In this document: positions 34,320-43,150 of the stretch, piece by piece | How the letters are laid out: each line of letters starts with the position of its first letter | How positions within the stretch are numbered: the stretch's first letter is position 1 | Source of the DNA: CAVTQZ01 sp963737015 | GTDB lineage: Bacteria > Actinomycetota > Acidimicrobiia > Acidimicrobiales > UBA8190 | Length of the DNA stretch: 64,000 nt | Reading direction: 5' to 3' | NCBI GenBank assembly: GCA_963737015.1 | Contig: CAVTQZ010000001.1 | Location: 434,001-498,000 of the forward strand | Program-made: the position numbers and the translations under genes | The notes under the pieces: generated by a model | The model's database searches: none | Told to the model about the DNA's origin: nothing | What the model saw: only the letters and a program-made list of their open reading frames with translations

Positions 34320-36082
34320 TATTCGATCACGGCGACCACGTCACCCGGGCCGACCGAGTCCCCAGCCGAGACCTTGACTTCCTTCACTGTCCCGGCCTTG
34401 TCGGCGGTGATCGCGTTCTCCATCTTCATCGCTTCCAAGATGCACAGGGTCTGGCCCACCTCGACCTCGTCACCAGGGGAAACGAGGACCTTCACGATGG
34501 TGCCCTGCATCGGGACGCTCACGACCCCTGAGCCCGTTCCCGCCGTCTGCGTACGCGGTTTCGACGGACGGCTGCCGCTCCTGCCCGAAGGCGCGGCCGC
34601 GCTTGCGAGCTCGGGGACCCACAGCTTCACCTCGTAACGTCGGCCGTCGACCTCGGCGGTCACCTCTCTCAGAACTCGCTGGCCGTTCTCGTCCGAGGTA
34701 TCTGGAACGGCACCCGTCTCGGTCTCTCGTGCGAGAGAGGACAGATCGAGGCGTTCTTCGACCCACTTCGTCGAATGGCGCGCCTCGGCGAAGTCGGGGT
34801 GCTCGAGGATGACGCGGTCGGCCGGCACAGTCGTGGAGATGCCGGTGATCTCGAGCTCGCCGAGAGCGCGGAGCATGCGCCGACGCGCCGTTTCACGATC
34901 GTGGCCCCAGACGACGAGCTTCGCGACGAGGTTGTCGTAGTACTGGCTGACAGTGTCGCCAGCTTCATAGCCGCTGTCGAGGCGCACGCCGGGGCCACCC
35001 GGCGGCCTGAGCTTGCTGATCGTCCCCGGTGACGGAGTGAACCGGCCACCGGCGGGGTCCTCTGCGTTGATCCGCACCTCTATCGAGTGACCGTCGTGTG
35101 CCACAGACTCCTGGCTGAATCCGAGTGCCTCTCCCGAAGCGACGCGGAACTGCCATTCGACGAGGTCGAGGCCCGTTACGAGTTCGGTAACAGGATGCTC
35201 GACCTGAAGGCGCGTGTTCATTTCCAGGAAGAAGAAATCGCCGTCCTCGTAGAGGAACTCGACGGTTCCGGCGTTCACGTACCCGCAGGCTTCTGCGACA
35301 CGCACGGCAGCGGCGCCCATCGCTGTTCGCACTTCGGCGGGGAACGCCGGCGCTGGGCTCTCCTCGATCAGCTTCTGATGTCTGCGCTGGCAGGAGCAAT
35401 CACGCTCGCCGAGCCAAAGAGTGTGCCCGTGTGCGTCCGCGATGATCTGCATCTCAACGTGCCGCGGCCACTCGAGGTACTTCTCGAGGTAGATCTCGGG
35501 ACGGCCGAAGTACGCCTGTGCCTCACGTTGCGCCGAGGCCATGGCCTCTTCGACTTGCGCGGGCTCCGCGACCACCTTCATGCCCCGGCCTCCCCCGCCG
35601 AAGGCCGCTTTGATCGCAACCGGCCATCCGAAGCTCTTGCCGAATTCGAGGACCTCGGCCGGATCGGTCACCGGCTCTGTGTGTCCTGGGACTCCGGCCA
35701 CCCCGGCGGACTGTGCTGCTCTCCGGGAGCTGATCTTGTCACCCATGACCTCGATCGCCTCGGGCGGAGGCCCTATGAAGGTGATGCCCGCCGCGGATAT
35801 CGCACGCGCGAACTCGGCGTTCTCGGAGAAGAAGCCGTAACCGGGATGGATGGCCTGTGACCCGCTACGTGAAGCGGCGTCGAGGATCGCATCGGTGTTG
35901 AGATAGCTTTCGGCTGCGCTCTGTCCGCCGAGCGCGTACGCCTCGTCGGCGAGTCGCACATGGAACGCGTCCCGGTCGAGCTCGGAGTACACCGCCACCG
36001 TGCGCACACCGAGCTCGCGACACGTTCGGATCACCCGGACCGCGATCTCTCCGCGATTTGCTATCAGGACCTTTTCGAACAC
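34319..36082 (-). CDS. Acyl-CoA carboxylase alpha subunit (biotin carboxylase plus BCCP)
   Basis: ATP-dependent biotin carboxylase fused to its carrier domain, the alpha subunit of acetyl- or propionyl-CoA carboxylase. The N-terminal MFEKVLIANRGEIAVRV, then AIHPGYGFFSEN, the glycine-rich ATP loop KAAFGGGGRGMK, GERDCSCQRRHQKLIEE and EMNTRLQVEHPVTE are all present. The C-terminal BCCP carries the biotinylated Lys in EAMKMENA. An Ala/Pro/Ser-rich linker (about 475-510) joins them. 587 residues from GTG 36082, preceded by AGAGG. No beta subunit is in the window. birA lies divergently next door and the mutase 1.2 kb downstream, which favours propionyl-CoA as one substrate. Confidence 0.9.
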   Translation of the reverse strand: MFEKVLIANRGEIAVRVIRTCRELGVRTVAVYSELDRDAFHVRLADEAYALGGQSAAESYLNTDAILDAASRSGSQAIHPGYGFFSENAEFARAISAAGITFIGPPPEAIEVMGDKISSRRAAQSAGVAGVPGHTEPVTDPAEVLEFGKSFGWPVAIKAAFGGGGRGMKVVAEPAQVEEAMASAQREAQAYFGRPEIYLEKYLEWPRHVEMQIIADAHGHTLWLGERDCSCQRRHQKLIEESPAPAFPAEVRTAMGAAAVRVAEACGYVNAGTVEFLYEDGDFFFLEMNTRLQVEHPVTELVTGLDLVEWQFRVASGEALGFSQESVAHDGHSIEVRINAEDPAGGRFTPSPGTISKLRPPGGPGVRLDSGYEAGDTVSQYYDNLVAKLVVWGHDRETARRRMLRALGELEITGISTTVPADRVILEHPDFAEARHSTKWVEERLDLSSLARETETGAVPDTSDENGQRVLREVTAEVDGRRYEVKLWVPELASAAAPSGRSGSRPSKPRTQTAGTGSGVVSVPMQGTIVKVLVSPGDEVEVGQTLCILEAMKMENAITADKAGTVKEVKVSAGDSVGPGDVVAVIE

Positions 36083-36133
36083 CAGCTACCTCTGAGATCT
36101 ATCGAGCTCGGCGAATACCGGGGAAACACTGGC

Positions 36134-37051
36134 ATGCCGCCTATGCTCTTCGCCACGTCGAGCGAGCCGATGTCGTGGCATTACGAGGCGATCCCGGGCC
36201 CAGAAGGGACCAGATTCGCTGAGATCAGGTGGTTCGAGACGGTCGACTCTACTAACCGCTACCTGGTAGACGAGGCGTCACGAGGTGCACCCGAAGGTCT
36301 GGTCGCTGCGGCCGAGCACCAGAGCGCCGGCAGGGGCAGGTTGGGACGGAGATGGGAGGCTCCCGCTGGGACGAACCTCCTGGCATCGGTGCTCCTGCGC
36401 CCGTATCTCGATTTGCACGAGCTGCATCTGCTGACCGTCGTCGTGTCGCTGGCGGCGGCCGACGCCTGCGCGGAGCTCGCAGGACTCGATCCGCAGCTCA
36501 AATGGCCCAACGATCTTCTCGTCGGATCCCGGAAGTTGGCTGGAATCCTCGCCGAATCGGTGCCGGGCGAGCGCATCCCACTAGCTCGAGGTGAAGCACA
36601 CGAGCGACGTGGCGTCGTCATCGGGCTCGGATTGAACGTCCTGTGGCCTGCCCCGGACAACCAGGCAGTACCGGGGTTCTTCGAGGACGCAGGCGCCGGG
36701 GACGAATCGTCGGATGTCGAGCACGCCGCGACGTCGTTGTGGCGCGAGAGTGCCCTTCGGGGACGAGCGAAGAGACTCATGCCGCGCGTGGTGCTGCATG
36801 CGGTGTTGAAGTCGATCGAAGGCCGTCTTCGCGACCTCGCCGGTACCGGTGGTCATGAGCGGCAGATGGCCGAGTACCGCAGGCGTTGTGCGACTCTCGG
36901 AAGAGAAGTGACGGTGTCCGTGGGTGAGGAGATCTACGCAGGAACCGCCGTCGAGCTGAGCGAGGAGGGTCATCTCGTGCTGCGCACCCCCGAAGGATCG
37001 CGCTTGGTGACAGCTGGCGACGTGGTCCATCTCGACCAATCGTTCAAGTGA
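36134..37051 (+). CDS. birA: Biotin-[acetyl-CoA-carboxylase] ligase
   Basis: Attaches biotin to the carrier Lys of biotin enzymes. WFETVDSTNRYLVDEA, the biotin and ATP loop EHQSAGRGRLGRRWEAP, LKWPNDLLVGSRKLAGILAE and IGLGLNVLWPAP are the family signatures. The C-terminal domain ends LRTPEGSRLVTAGDVVHLD. Length is 305 residues from ATG 36134, with no N-terminal DNA-binding domain, so it is a class I enzyme that does not repress. ATG 36143 and 36170 are alternatives. It is divergent from the biotin carboxylase-BCCP gene, its obvious target. Confidence 0.88.
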   Translation: MPPMLFATSSEPMSWHYEAIPGPEGTRFAEIRWFETVDSTNRYLVDEASRGAPEGLVAAAEHQSAGRGRLGRRWEAPAGTNLLASVLLRPYLDLHELHLLTVVVSLAAADACAELAGLDPQLKWPNDLLVGSRKLAGILAESVPGERIPLARGEAHERRGVVIGLGLNVLWPAPDNQAVPGFFEDAGAGDESSDVEHAATSLWRESALRGRAKRLMPRVVLHAVLKSIEGRLRDLAGTGGHERQMAEYRRRCATLGREVTVSVGEEIYAGTAVELSEEGHLVLRTPEGSRLVTAGDVVHLDQSFK

Positions 37052-37067
37052 GCTTGCGGCGCACGTC

Positions 37068-37073
37068 TACCAT
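37068..37073 (+). promoter_or_regulatory. -10 element TACCAT before rmlB
   Basis: TACCAT ends 8 bases before GTG 37082 and no Shine-Dalgarno precedes the start. It would be the first promoter of the glycan gene string. Confidence 0.4.
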
Positions 37074-37081
37074 GGCGGTCC

Positions 37082-38083
37082 GTGAACATCCTTGTCACCG
37101 GCGGTGCCGGTTTCATCGGATCCAACTTCGTGCGTTACTGGGTGGAGACCCACGCGGCTGACCGCGTCGTCGTCTACGACGCCCTGACATACGCGGGAAG
37201 CCTGACCAACATCGAGGACCTCGGGGACCGCATCACCTTCGTCCAGGGCGACGTCTGTGATCCCGAGTTGGCCCTCTCGATCTTGGGAGAGCACGAGATC
37301 CACACCATCGTCCACTTCGCTGCGGAGTCGCACAACAGCTTGGCCGTTCTCGACCCGGGACGGTTCTTCCGCACGAACGTGATCGGTACACAGACGATGC
37401 TCGAGGCGGCTCGCCTCGCAGGCGTGTCGCGTTTTCACCACATATCCACCTGCGAGGTCTACGGGGACCTCGCGCTCGATTCCGACGACTCGTTCAACGA
37501 AGAGAGCCCCTACAGGCCGAGGACGCCCTACAACGCTTCGAAAGCCGGAGCGGACCATGCGGTGCGCGCTTATTCGGAGACATTCGGGTTGCCGGTCACG
37601 ATCACCAATTGCTCGAACAACTACGGCCCGTATCAGTTCCCCGAAAAGGTCATCCCGCTCTTCGCCACCCATGCGCTCGAGGACAATCCGCTTCCCCTCT
37701 ACGCATCCACGCAGAACAAGCGGGAGTGGTTGCACGTCGTGGACCACTGCAGAGCGGTCGAGGCCGTCCTGGATAATGGAAAGATCGGCGAGACTTACCA
37801 CGTCGGAAGCGGTATCGAGATGAGCATCGAGCAGATCGCGGACGCGGTGCTCGATGCCCTCGGCAAGCCGTCGTCCCTGAAGACGATCGTGCCGGATCGG
37901 CCCGGACACGACCGCAGGTACCTGCTCGACTGCACGAAGATCGGGGACGAGCTCGATTGGGCTCCGACGATCAGCTTGGAGGACGGACTCGCAGAAACGG
38001 TCCGGTGGTACGCGTCGAACCGTGCATGGTGGGAGCCCCTCTTGGGCCGGGCGCCGGTGGTCGAGACCGCCTGGACCCGCTGA
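37082..38083 (+). CDS. rmlB: dTDP-glucose 4,6-dehydratase (RmlB-type SDR)
   Basis: Second step of dTDP-L-rhamnose synthesis, dehydrating dTDP-glucose to the 4-keto-6-deoxy sugar. LVTGGAGFIGSNFVRY binds NAD, Tyr150 and Lys154 in PYNASKAGADHAV are the catalytic pair, and NCSNNYGPYQFPEKVIPLF with KREWLHVVDHCRA are typical dehydratase features. The Thr-Asp-Glu motif of RmlB reads Thr123-Cys124-Glu125 here, so the catalytic acid Asp is Cys. ESHNSLAVLDPGRF replaces the usual SHVDRSI region. These changes mark a distinct subfamily. The gene starts at GTG 37082 and rmlD follows, which supports the dTDP-rhamnose assignment. 333 residues. Confidence 0.85.
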   Translation: MNILVTGGAGFIGSNFVRYWVETHAADRVVVYDALTYAGSLTNIEDLGDRITFVQGDVCDPELALSILGEHEIHTIVHFAAESHNSLAVLDPGRFFRTNVIGTQTMLEAARLAGVSRFHHISTCEVYGDLALDSDDSFNEESPYRPRTPYNASKAGADHAVRAYSETFGLPVTITNCSNNYGPYQFPEKVIPLFATHALEDNPLPLYASTQNKREWLHVVDHCRAVEAVLDNGKIGETYHVGSGIEMSIEQIADAVLDALGKPSSLKTIVPDRPGHDRRYLLDCTKIGDELDWAPTISLEDGLAETVRWYASNRAWWEPLLGRAPVVETAWTR

Positions 38084-38120
38084 TGTGCCGGAGAGCGACT
38101 CCTTTGACGAAAGGCCTTCG

Positions 38121-39053
38121 GTGCGGGTCCTAGTTACCGGAGCTGGAGGTCAGCTCGGCAGCGACCTGGTGGACGCCTTCGGCGGGGCGGTGCCCCCTGG
38201 GGGGGACGCGAACAGGGCTGCGACGGGCAGGCTCGGATCACGACCATCGTGGCAAGTGGTGGGGGCCGACCGCTCGAAGCTCGACGTCTCGGACCGCGAT
38301 GAGGTTATGGCCGCGGTCGAGGGTGTGAGACCCGATGTCGTGGTCCACGCGGGTGCATGGACCGCGGTCGACGCGTGCGAGTCGGATCCCCATAGAGCCT
38401 TCGCCGTGAACGCCATGGGCACGCGAAACGTCGCAGAAGCCGCCCGCCGTTACGGGGCGCACGTCGTCTATGTCTCGACCGACTACGTGTTCGACGGCAC
38501 GGCGGACCGTCCGTACCACGAATGGGACCGTCCTAATCCTCTGTCGGTGTACGGGCAGAGCAAGCTCGGGGGAGAGAGCGTGCTCGACAACTCCTCGACT
38601 GTCGTGCGCACTTCGTGGGTCTGCGGCGCACGTGGGAAGAACATGGTAAAGACCGCGCTTGCTCTCGCCGAGGGTGAGGGTTCCCTGCGTTTTGTCGACG
38701 ACCAACGGGGCTGTCCCACCTTCACCGCCGATCTCGCGGGCGCGATCTTGGTGCTCGCCACGGCGCGCCTGCCCGGCGTCTTCCACGTCACCAATCAGGG
38801 AGCGACCTCGTGGTACGAGTTCGTGAGGGCGGTGCTCGAGACAGCCGGTTTCGATTCCTCTCGCGTTCAGCCGATATCCACCGATGACCTTCAGCCTCCG
38901 CGGCCCGCTCCGCGTCCGGCGAACTCGGTCCTCGAGAACTCAGCGCTCCAGATGGCAGGCTTCGACCTTCTGCCGCACTGGCAGGACGCGCTCGAACGCA
39001 TGCTGTCCGCCATCGGCGCGAGAGCCGCGGTGGTCTCGGGAGGAAACCGGTGA
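38121..39053 (+). CDS. rmlD: dTDP-4-dehydrorhamnose reductase
   Basis: NAD(P)H-dependent last step to dTDP-L-rhamnose. MRVLVTGAGGQLGSDLVDAF opens the fold, then KLDVSDRDEVMAAV, DVVVHAGAWTAVDACE, STDYVFDGTADRPYHE with the catalytic Tyr-Lys in SVYGQSKLGGE, and DQRGCPTFTADLA. The region after residue 17 carries an unusual Gly/Pro/Arg-rich insertion. GTG 38121 was chosen because AAAGG lies 6 bases upstream; GTG 38085 is possible. 310 residues. ugd overlaps by 4 bases (GTGA), placing dTDP-rhamnose and UDP-glucuronate genes in one transcript. rmlA and rmlC are not in the window. Confidence 0.88.
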   Translation: MRVLVTGAGGQLGSDLVDAFGGAVPPGGDANRAATGRLGSRPSWQVVGADRSKLDVSDRDEVMAAVEGVRPDVVVHAGAWTAVDACESDPHRAFAVNAMGTRNVAEAARRYGAHVVYVSTDYVFDGTADRPYHEWDRPNPLSVYGQSKLGGESVLDNSSTVVRTSWVCGARGKNMVKTALALAEGEGSLRFVDDQRGCPTFTADLAGAILVLATARLPGVFHVTNQGATSWYEFVRAVLETAGFDSSRVQPISTDDLQPPRPAPRPANSVLENSALQMAGFDLLPHWQDALERMLSAIGARAAVVSGGNR

Positions 39054-40384
39054 GAGAGTCCTCCGCTGCGAGGGGCGGCGCAGGCACGGCTCCCGAGCAC
39101 GTGTCGAAGGTTGCGGTCATAGGCGCGGGTTACGTGGGGCTCACCACCGCTGTGTGCCTCGCTCACCTAGGTCACTCGGTGTGCTGCGGAGAGGTGGACC
39201 AATCGAAGGTCGACAGGCTCTCCCGCGGGGAGCCCACCATCGTGGAAGACGGTCTCGCGGAGCTGATGGGCGAAGGTCTCGACACGAAGCGACTGCGCTT
39301 CGTGCAGGGAGCGAGCGCCGCCGTCGAAGGAGCCCAGTTCGTCTTCGTCTGTGTCCCTACGCCGGGCCTGCCCGACGGCACAGCAGACGTATCTGCTCTC
39401 GAGGCGGTCGCCAAGGAGATAGGTCCGAAGCTCCTCTACGGCGCGATCGTCGTCAACAAGTCGACGGTTCCGGTCGGTTCCACGCTCCTCGTGGAGCAGC
39501 TTCTCGGACGTCCCGACGTCGCTGTCGTCTCGAATCCCGAGTTCCTTCGGGAAGGGAGCGCCATTCACGATGCTCTCAACCCGGATCGCATCGTCGTAGG
39601 GGCAGACGACCAGGCGGCAGCAGCGCGAGTCGGTGCGCTATTTGCGTCGACGCGCGCGCCTCTCATAATCACGGATCCGGCCACTGCCGAGACCATCAAG
39701 TACGCATCGAACGCATTCCTGGCCACGAAGCTGAGCTTCGTGAACGCCGTGACAAGGCTCTGCGAAGCGGTGGGAGCAGACGTGCGTGACGTGCTCCTCG
39801 GGATGGGCTACGACCCGAGAATCGGGTTCGACTTCCTGCGGCCCGGCCCGGGCTGGGGTGGGTCCTGCCTCCCGAAGGACACGCGTGCGCTGCTGTACAT
39901 GGCGAAGAACGCCGGCTACGACTTTCCGCTCCTGCGGGAGGTGCTCTCGACGAACGACGAGCAGATGGATTCGGTGCTCCAGAAGATCTCCACGTTCTGC
40001 GAGGGCGCCGTCGCAGGCAAGATGTTCGCGGTTTGGGGTCTCACCTTCAAGGCGGGGACCGACGACCGACGCGACTCGCCGGCGGTGGAGGTGGTACGGA
40101 GGTTGGTGGATGCGGGGGCCTCTGTCCGGGTCTTCGATCCGACGGTCAAGTCGCCGGTGCCCGAGTTGGATGAGGGTGTCGAGATCACTTTGGACGCATA
40201 CGCAGCCTGTGAAGGAGCGGACCTACTCGTCGTCCTCACCGAGTGGGAAGATTTCCGGTGGCTCGACTTCGTAAAGGTCAGGGACCTCCTTGCGACTCCG
40301 AAGGTGGTCGACGCGCGCAACCTGCTCGACCCCGCCGCGTTGCGACGCATGGGCTTCTCCTATACCGGGATCGGACGGAGATGA
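39050..40384 (+). CDS. ugd: UDP-glucose 6-dehydrogenase
   Basis: Oxidises UDP-glucose to UDP-glucuronate with two NAD. The N-terminal Rossmann motif VIGAGYVGLTTAVCLA is at 23-38, VFVCVPTP and NKSTVPVGST follow, the catalytic Cys273 sits in GPGWGGSCLPKDTRAL, and the C-terminal domain has WGLTFKAGTDDRRDSPAVEVV. Length is 444 residues, normal. The start overlaps rmlD and the stop overlaps the UDP-xylose synthase start (ATGA), so the product is probably handed on to that enzyme. Confidence 0.93.
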   Translation: MRESSAARGGAGTAPEHVSKVAVIGAGYVGLTTAVCLAHLGHSVCCGEVDQSKVDRLSRGEPTIVEDGLAELMGEGLDTKRLRFVQGASAAVEGAQFVFVCVPTPGLPDGTADVSALEAVAKEIGPKLLYGAIVVNKSTVPVGSTLLVEQLLGRPDVAVVSNPEFLREGSAIHDALNPDRIVVGADDQAAAARVGALFASTRAPLIITDPATAETIKYASNAFLATKLSFVNAVTRLCEAVGADVRDVLLGMGYDPRIGFDFLRPGPGWGGSCLPKDTRALLYMAKNAGYDFPLLREVLSTNDEQMDSVLQKISTFCEGAVAGKMFAVWGLTFKAGTDDRRDSPAVEVVRRLVDAGASVRVFDPTVKSPVPELDEGVEITLDAYAACEGADLLVVLTEWEDFRWLDFVKVRDLLATPKVVDARNLLDPAALRRMGFSYTGIGRR

Positions 40385-41364
40385 GCAGCGCGAAGAGAGT
40401 AGTGGTGACCGGGGGAGCGGGCTTTCTCGGTTCGCATCTCTGCGATGCCCTTTTGACTCGCGGTGACACTGTGCTCTGCGTGGACGACCTCTCGTCCGGA
40501 TCGACGGAGAACGTCGCAGCCTGTAAGAGCGACGGGAACTTCGAGCTGTCGGTCGCCGACGTGTCGACCGGTCTCGACGTGGCGGGCCCCGTCGACGTGG
40601 TGCTCCACTTCGCTAGTCCCGCGTCACCGCCCGAATACCTTGCCCGGCCCCTCGAGACGCTCGCCGTCGGCAGCGAGGGGACCCGACACGCGCTCTCGCT
40701 CGCCCAAGCCAACAGAGCGCGGTTCGTTCTCGCGTCCACCAGTGAGGTCTACGGCGATCCGGAGGTACATCCTCAGCCGGAGTCGTATTGGGGCAACGTG
40801 AATCCGGTGGGTCCCAGAAGCGTCTACGACGAGGCCAAGCGTTTCGCAGAGGCTCTCACGACGGCATGGCGGCGCACGAAGGGCACCAACACGGCAATAG
40901 TCAGGATCTTCAACACCTACGGCCCGCGCCTTCGTCCCGGTGACGGGAGGGTCGTGTCGAACTTCATCGTGCAGGCGATCGGGGGTGTGCCGTTGACCGT
41001 CTACGGTGACGGCACGCAGACCCGTAGCCTCTGCTACGTGGACGATCTCGTGAGCGGCATTCTCGCTCTCGCCGACTCGGACCTCGAGGGCCCGATGAAC
41101 CTCGGCAATCCGGCCGAGATCACCGTGCGAAGCCTCGCAGAGGAGATCATCGAGCTGACGGGCTCTTCCTCTCGGATCGTGAACGAGCCTCTGCCTACTG
41201 ACGACCCGACCCGTAGGAGGCCCGACATCAAGCTCGCGCGCGAAGAGCTCGGATGGGAGCCCAAGGTCGATCTGCACGACGGCCTTCGTAGGACGCTCCG
41301 CTATTTTCAGGAGGCGGTCGGTTCCTCGATCGCCGCGCCTGCGAGCCGGGTGCCCGGGGGCTGA
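40381..41364 (+). CDS. UDP-glucuronate decarboxylase (UDP-xylose synthase)
   Basis: NAD-dependent SDR converting UDP-glucuronate to UDP-xylose. VVVTGGAGFLGSHLCDALL binds NAD; TSEVYGDPEVHPQPESYWG and NPVGPRSVYDEAKRFAEAL (Tyr149, Lys153) are hallmark UXS segments, and the IFNTYGPRLRPGDGRVVSNF loop is also characteristic. YVDDLVSGI and a normal C-terminus complete a protein of 327 residues. ATG 40381 overlaps the ugd stop by 4 bases. Tight pairing with ugd strongly supports UDP-xylose production, so the glycan made by this locus may contain xylose. Confidence 0.9.
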   Translation: MSSAKRVVVTGGAGFLGSHLCDALLTRGDTVLCVDDLSSGSTENVAACKSDGNFELSVADVSTGLDVAGPVDVVLHFASPASPPEYLARPLETLAVGSEGTRHALSLAQANRARFVLASTSEVYGDPEVHPQPESYWGNVNPVGPRSVYDEAKRFAEALTTAWRRTKGTNTAIVRIFNTYGPRLRPGDGRVVSNFIVQAIGGVPLTVYGDGTQTRSLCYVDDLVSGILALADSDLEGPMNLGNPAEITVRSLAEEIIELTGSSSRIVNEPLPTDDPTRRRPDIKLAREELGWEPKVDLHDGLRRTLRYFQEAVGSSIAAPASRVPGG

Positions 41365-41367
41365 AGA

Positions 41368-42096
41368 GTGGACACATTGTCGGAGGAGGTCGCGCAGCCG
41401 AGCTTTCGCACGATGTCGGTGATAGTCCCCGTCTACAACGAGCGTCGGACCGTCGCCGAGGTGATCAGGCGGATCCGCCGGGTGGAAGTGCCGCTCGAGC
41501 TCGAGGTGATCGTCGTGGACGACGGATCCAACGACGGTACCGAGAAGGTTCTGTCGACCCTGCAGGACTCGACCGTGAGGGTCATCACGCACGATCGCAA
41601 CCGCGGAAAGGGCGCGGCCGTACGCACCGGACTGGCGAGTGCACGAGGGGACCTGGTCGTCATCCAGGACGCTGACCTCGAGTACGACCCCGAGGATTGG
41701 CCCCGGATGCTCGAACCGATGTTCAAGGGGAAGGCCCAGGTGGTCTACGGAAGTCGCTTCACGGGCGAGCGGAAGAACATGCTCCCTTCACACTGGATCG
41801 GAAACCGCGTGCTCGCCCTTCTCACCAACCTTCTCTACCGCTCGACGCTTTCGGACATGGAGACCTGCTACAAGCTCTTCGATCGTCGTGTTCTCGACGG
41901 GATCCAGATCCGCTCGGACCGTTTCGAGCTGGAGCCTGAGCTCACGGCCAAGGTGCTCCGCCGCGGCTACCGCATCTATGAAGTACCTGTCTCTTATGCC
42001 GGTCGAGAACGCGACGAGGGGAAGAAGATCGGTTGGCGCGACGGCATCGGAGCGCTGCGGACGCTCCTGCGGTACCGGTTCTCCCGCCGGATCTGA
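41368..42096 (+). CDS. GT2 glycosyltransferase, polyprenol-phosphate sugar synthase-like
   Basis: A 242-residue GT-A fold transferase similar to dolichol/polyprenyl-phosphate mannosyl- or glucosyltransferases. MSVIVPVYNERRTVAEVI, VVDDGSNDGTEKVL, IQDADLEYDPEDW with the metal-binding DAD, YGSRFTG and LLYRSTLSDMETCYKLF are present. No C-terminal membrane helices are seen, so it is the soluble type that loads a sugar onto a lipid phosphate for use outside the membrane. Donor sugar unknown; the candidates made next door are UDP-xylose, GDP-mannose and dTDP-rhamnose. It starts at GTG 41368, 3 bases after the xylose synthase. Confidence 0.82.
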   Translation: MDTLSEEVAQPSFRTMSVIVPVYNERRTVAEVIRRIRRVEVPLELEVIVVDDGSNDGTEKVLSTLQDSTVRVITHDRNRGKGAAVRTGLASARGDLVVIQDADLEYDPEDWPRMLEPMFKGKAQVVYGSRFTGERKNMLPSHWIGNRVLALLTNLLYRSTLSDMETCYKLFDRRVLDGIQIRSDRFELEPELTAKVLRRGYRIYEVPVSYAGRERDEGKKIGWRDGIGALRTLLRYRFSRRI

Positions 42097-42103
42097 CAGA
42101 CCC

Positions 42104-43000
42104 GTGGCGGGATCGACACCTCCGAAAGTGGGGGCGGTCGTGGTCAATCACAATGCAGGCCACGCGCTCATCGAATGTGTTTGCTCGTTTCGAGCGGAGG
42201 CCGTCGAAGAGCTGATCGTGGTCGACAACGCGTCCACCGACGGCTCGGCGGATGCGCTCGCGCTTGCTCAACCCGACGTCCAGATCGTGAGATCGGAGAA
42301 GAACCTCGGTTACGGGGCCGGCGCGAACCTCGGTCTCGCGGAGATCGCATCCGAAATGGTGCTCGTCTCGAACCCCGACGTGGCACTTCACCCCGGGGCG
42401 CTCGGTGTCCTGGCGGGGGCGCTCGCCGCCGATCCCATGCTCGCCATAACCGGGCCCCGCATCGAGGAACCCGACGGGAGCCGGTATCCCTCGGCCCGCC
42501 GGTTCCCGTCGATCGCCGACGCCGCCGGACACGTCGTCCTCGGGACTTTCCTACCCGGCAACCGCTTTACCCGGCGTTACCGGATGGACGAGCTCGACAC
42601 GACCTCGGCCATCGAGGTCGACTGGGTGTCTGGAGCATGTTTCATGGCTCGCCGGCGCGTCCTTTCGGAGCTGGGAGGGTTCGACGAGTCCTTCTTCATG
42701 TACGTGGAGGACGTGGACCTGTGCTGGCGCGCCCATCGGGCCGGCTGGGGGGTGGCTTACATACCCGAAGCCGTCGTCACGCACCTGCGCGGGGTATCGA
42801 CGTCTCGGCATCCATACCGGATGATGCTCGAGCATCACCGCTCGGCATTCAGGTTCGCTCGCCGGTCCTACCGCGGTTGGCGGCGCGCCGCTCTGCCGGG
42901 CGTAGCGGTCCTGCTCGCTCTGCGTTTCGCCGTGGCATGCGCCAAGCAGGTCGCTCGCCCCGAGACTCGTGCCCACCTCGCGGCCCCACCGGCCGACTAG
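42104..43000 (+). CDS. GT2 rhamnosyltransferase-like protein (WbbL-like)
   Basis: A 298-residue glycosyltransferase resembling WbbL, which in mycobacteria adds L-rhamnose to GlcNAc-PP-decaprenol. VGAVVVNHNAGHALIEC, VVDNASTDGSADAL, NLGYGAGANLGLAE, LVSNPDVALHPGAL (metal-binding NPD), DGSRYPSARRFPSIADAAG, GACFMARRRVLSELGGFDE and FFMYVEDVDLCWRAH are present in the WbbL order. GTG 42104 is the chosen start; GTG 42128 is an alternative. Gene order with rmlD and manC matches the mycobacterial neighbourhood as I recall it. The acceptor is unknown because arabinogalactan is not expected outside mycolic-acid bacteria. Confidence 0.8.
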   Translation: MAGSTPPKVGAVVVNHNAGHALIECVCSFRAEAVEELIVVDNASTDGSADALALAQPDVQIVRSEKNLGYGAGANLGLAEIASEMVLVSNPDVALHPGALGVLAGALAADPMLAITGPRIEEPDGSRYPSARRFPSIADAAGHVVLGTFLPGNRFTRRYRMDELDTTSAIEVDWVSGACFMARRRVLSELGGFDESFFMYVEDVDLCWRAHRAGWGVAYIPEAVVTHLRGVSTSRHPYRMMLEHHRSAFRFARRSYRGWRRAALPGVAVLLALRFAVACAKQVARPETRAHLAAPPAD

Positions 43001-43020
43001 GGTTGCCTGCCGGTCGCGAG

Positions 43021-43037
43021 CTGCCCTTCCAGGGCAG
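43021..43037 (+). terminator. Hairpin CTGCCCT-TCC-AGGGCAG, possible terminator
   Basis: Perfect 7-bp stem with a 3-base loop, 20 bases after the WbbL-like stop in the 150-base gap. No T-run follows, so it may terminate weakly or only stabilise the mRNA end. Confidence 0.35.
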
Positions 43038-43150
43038 GCGAGGCCCTGAGAGTCGCCCCGTAGTATCCGGTACCCGCCCGTCGCGGTCCCGGGACCCTCA
43101 TACCTGAGAACCCGAAGAGAGATGCTCAAAACTTCGAAGAGAAGCGCCTG

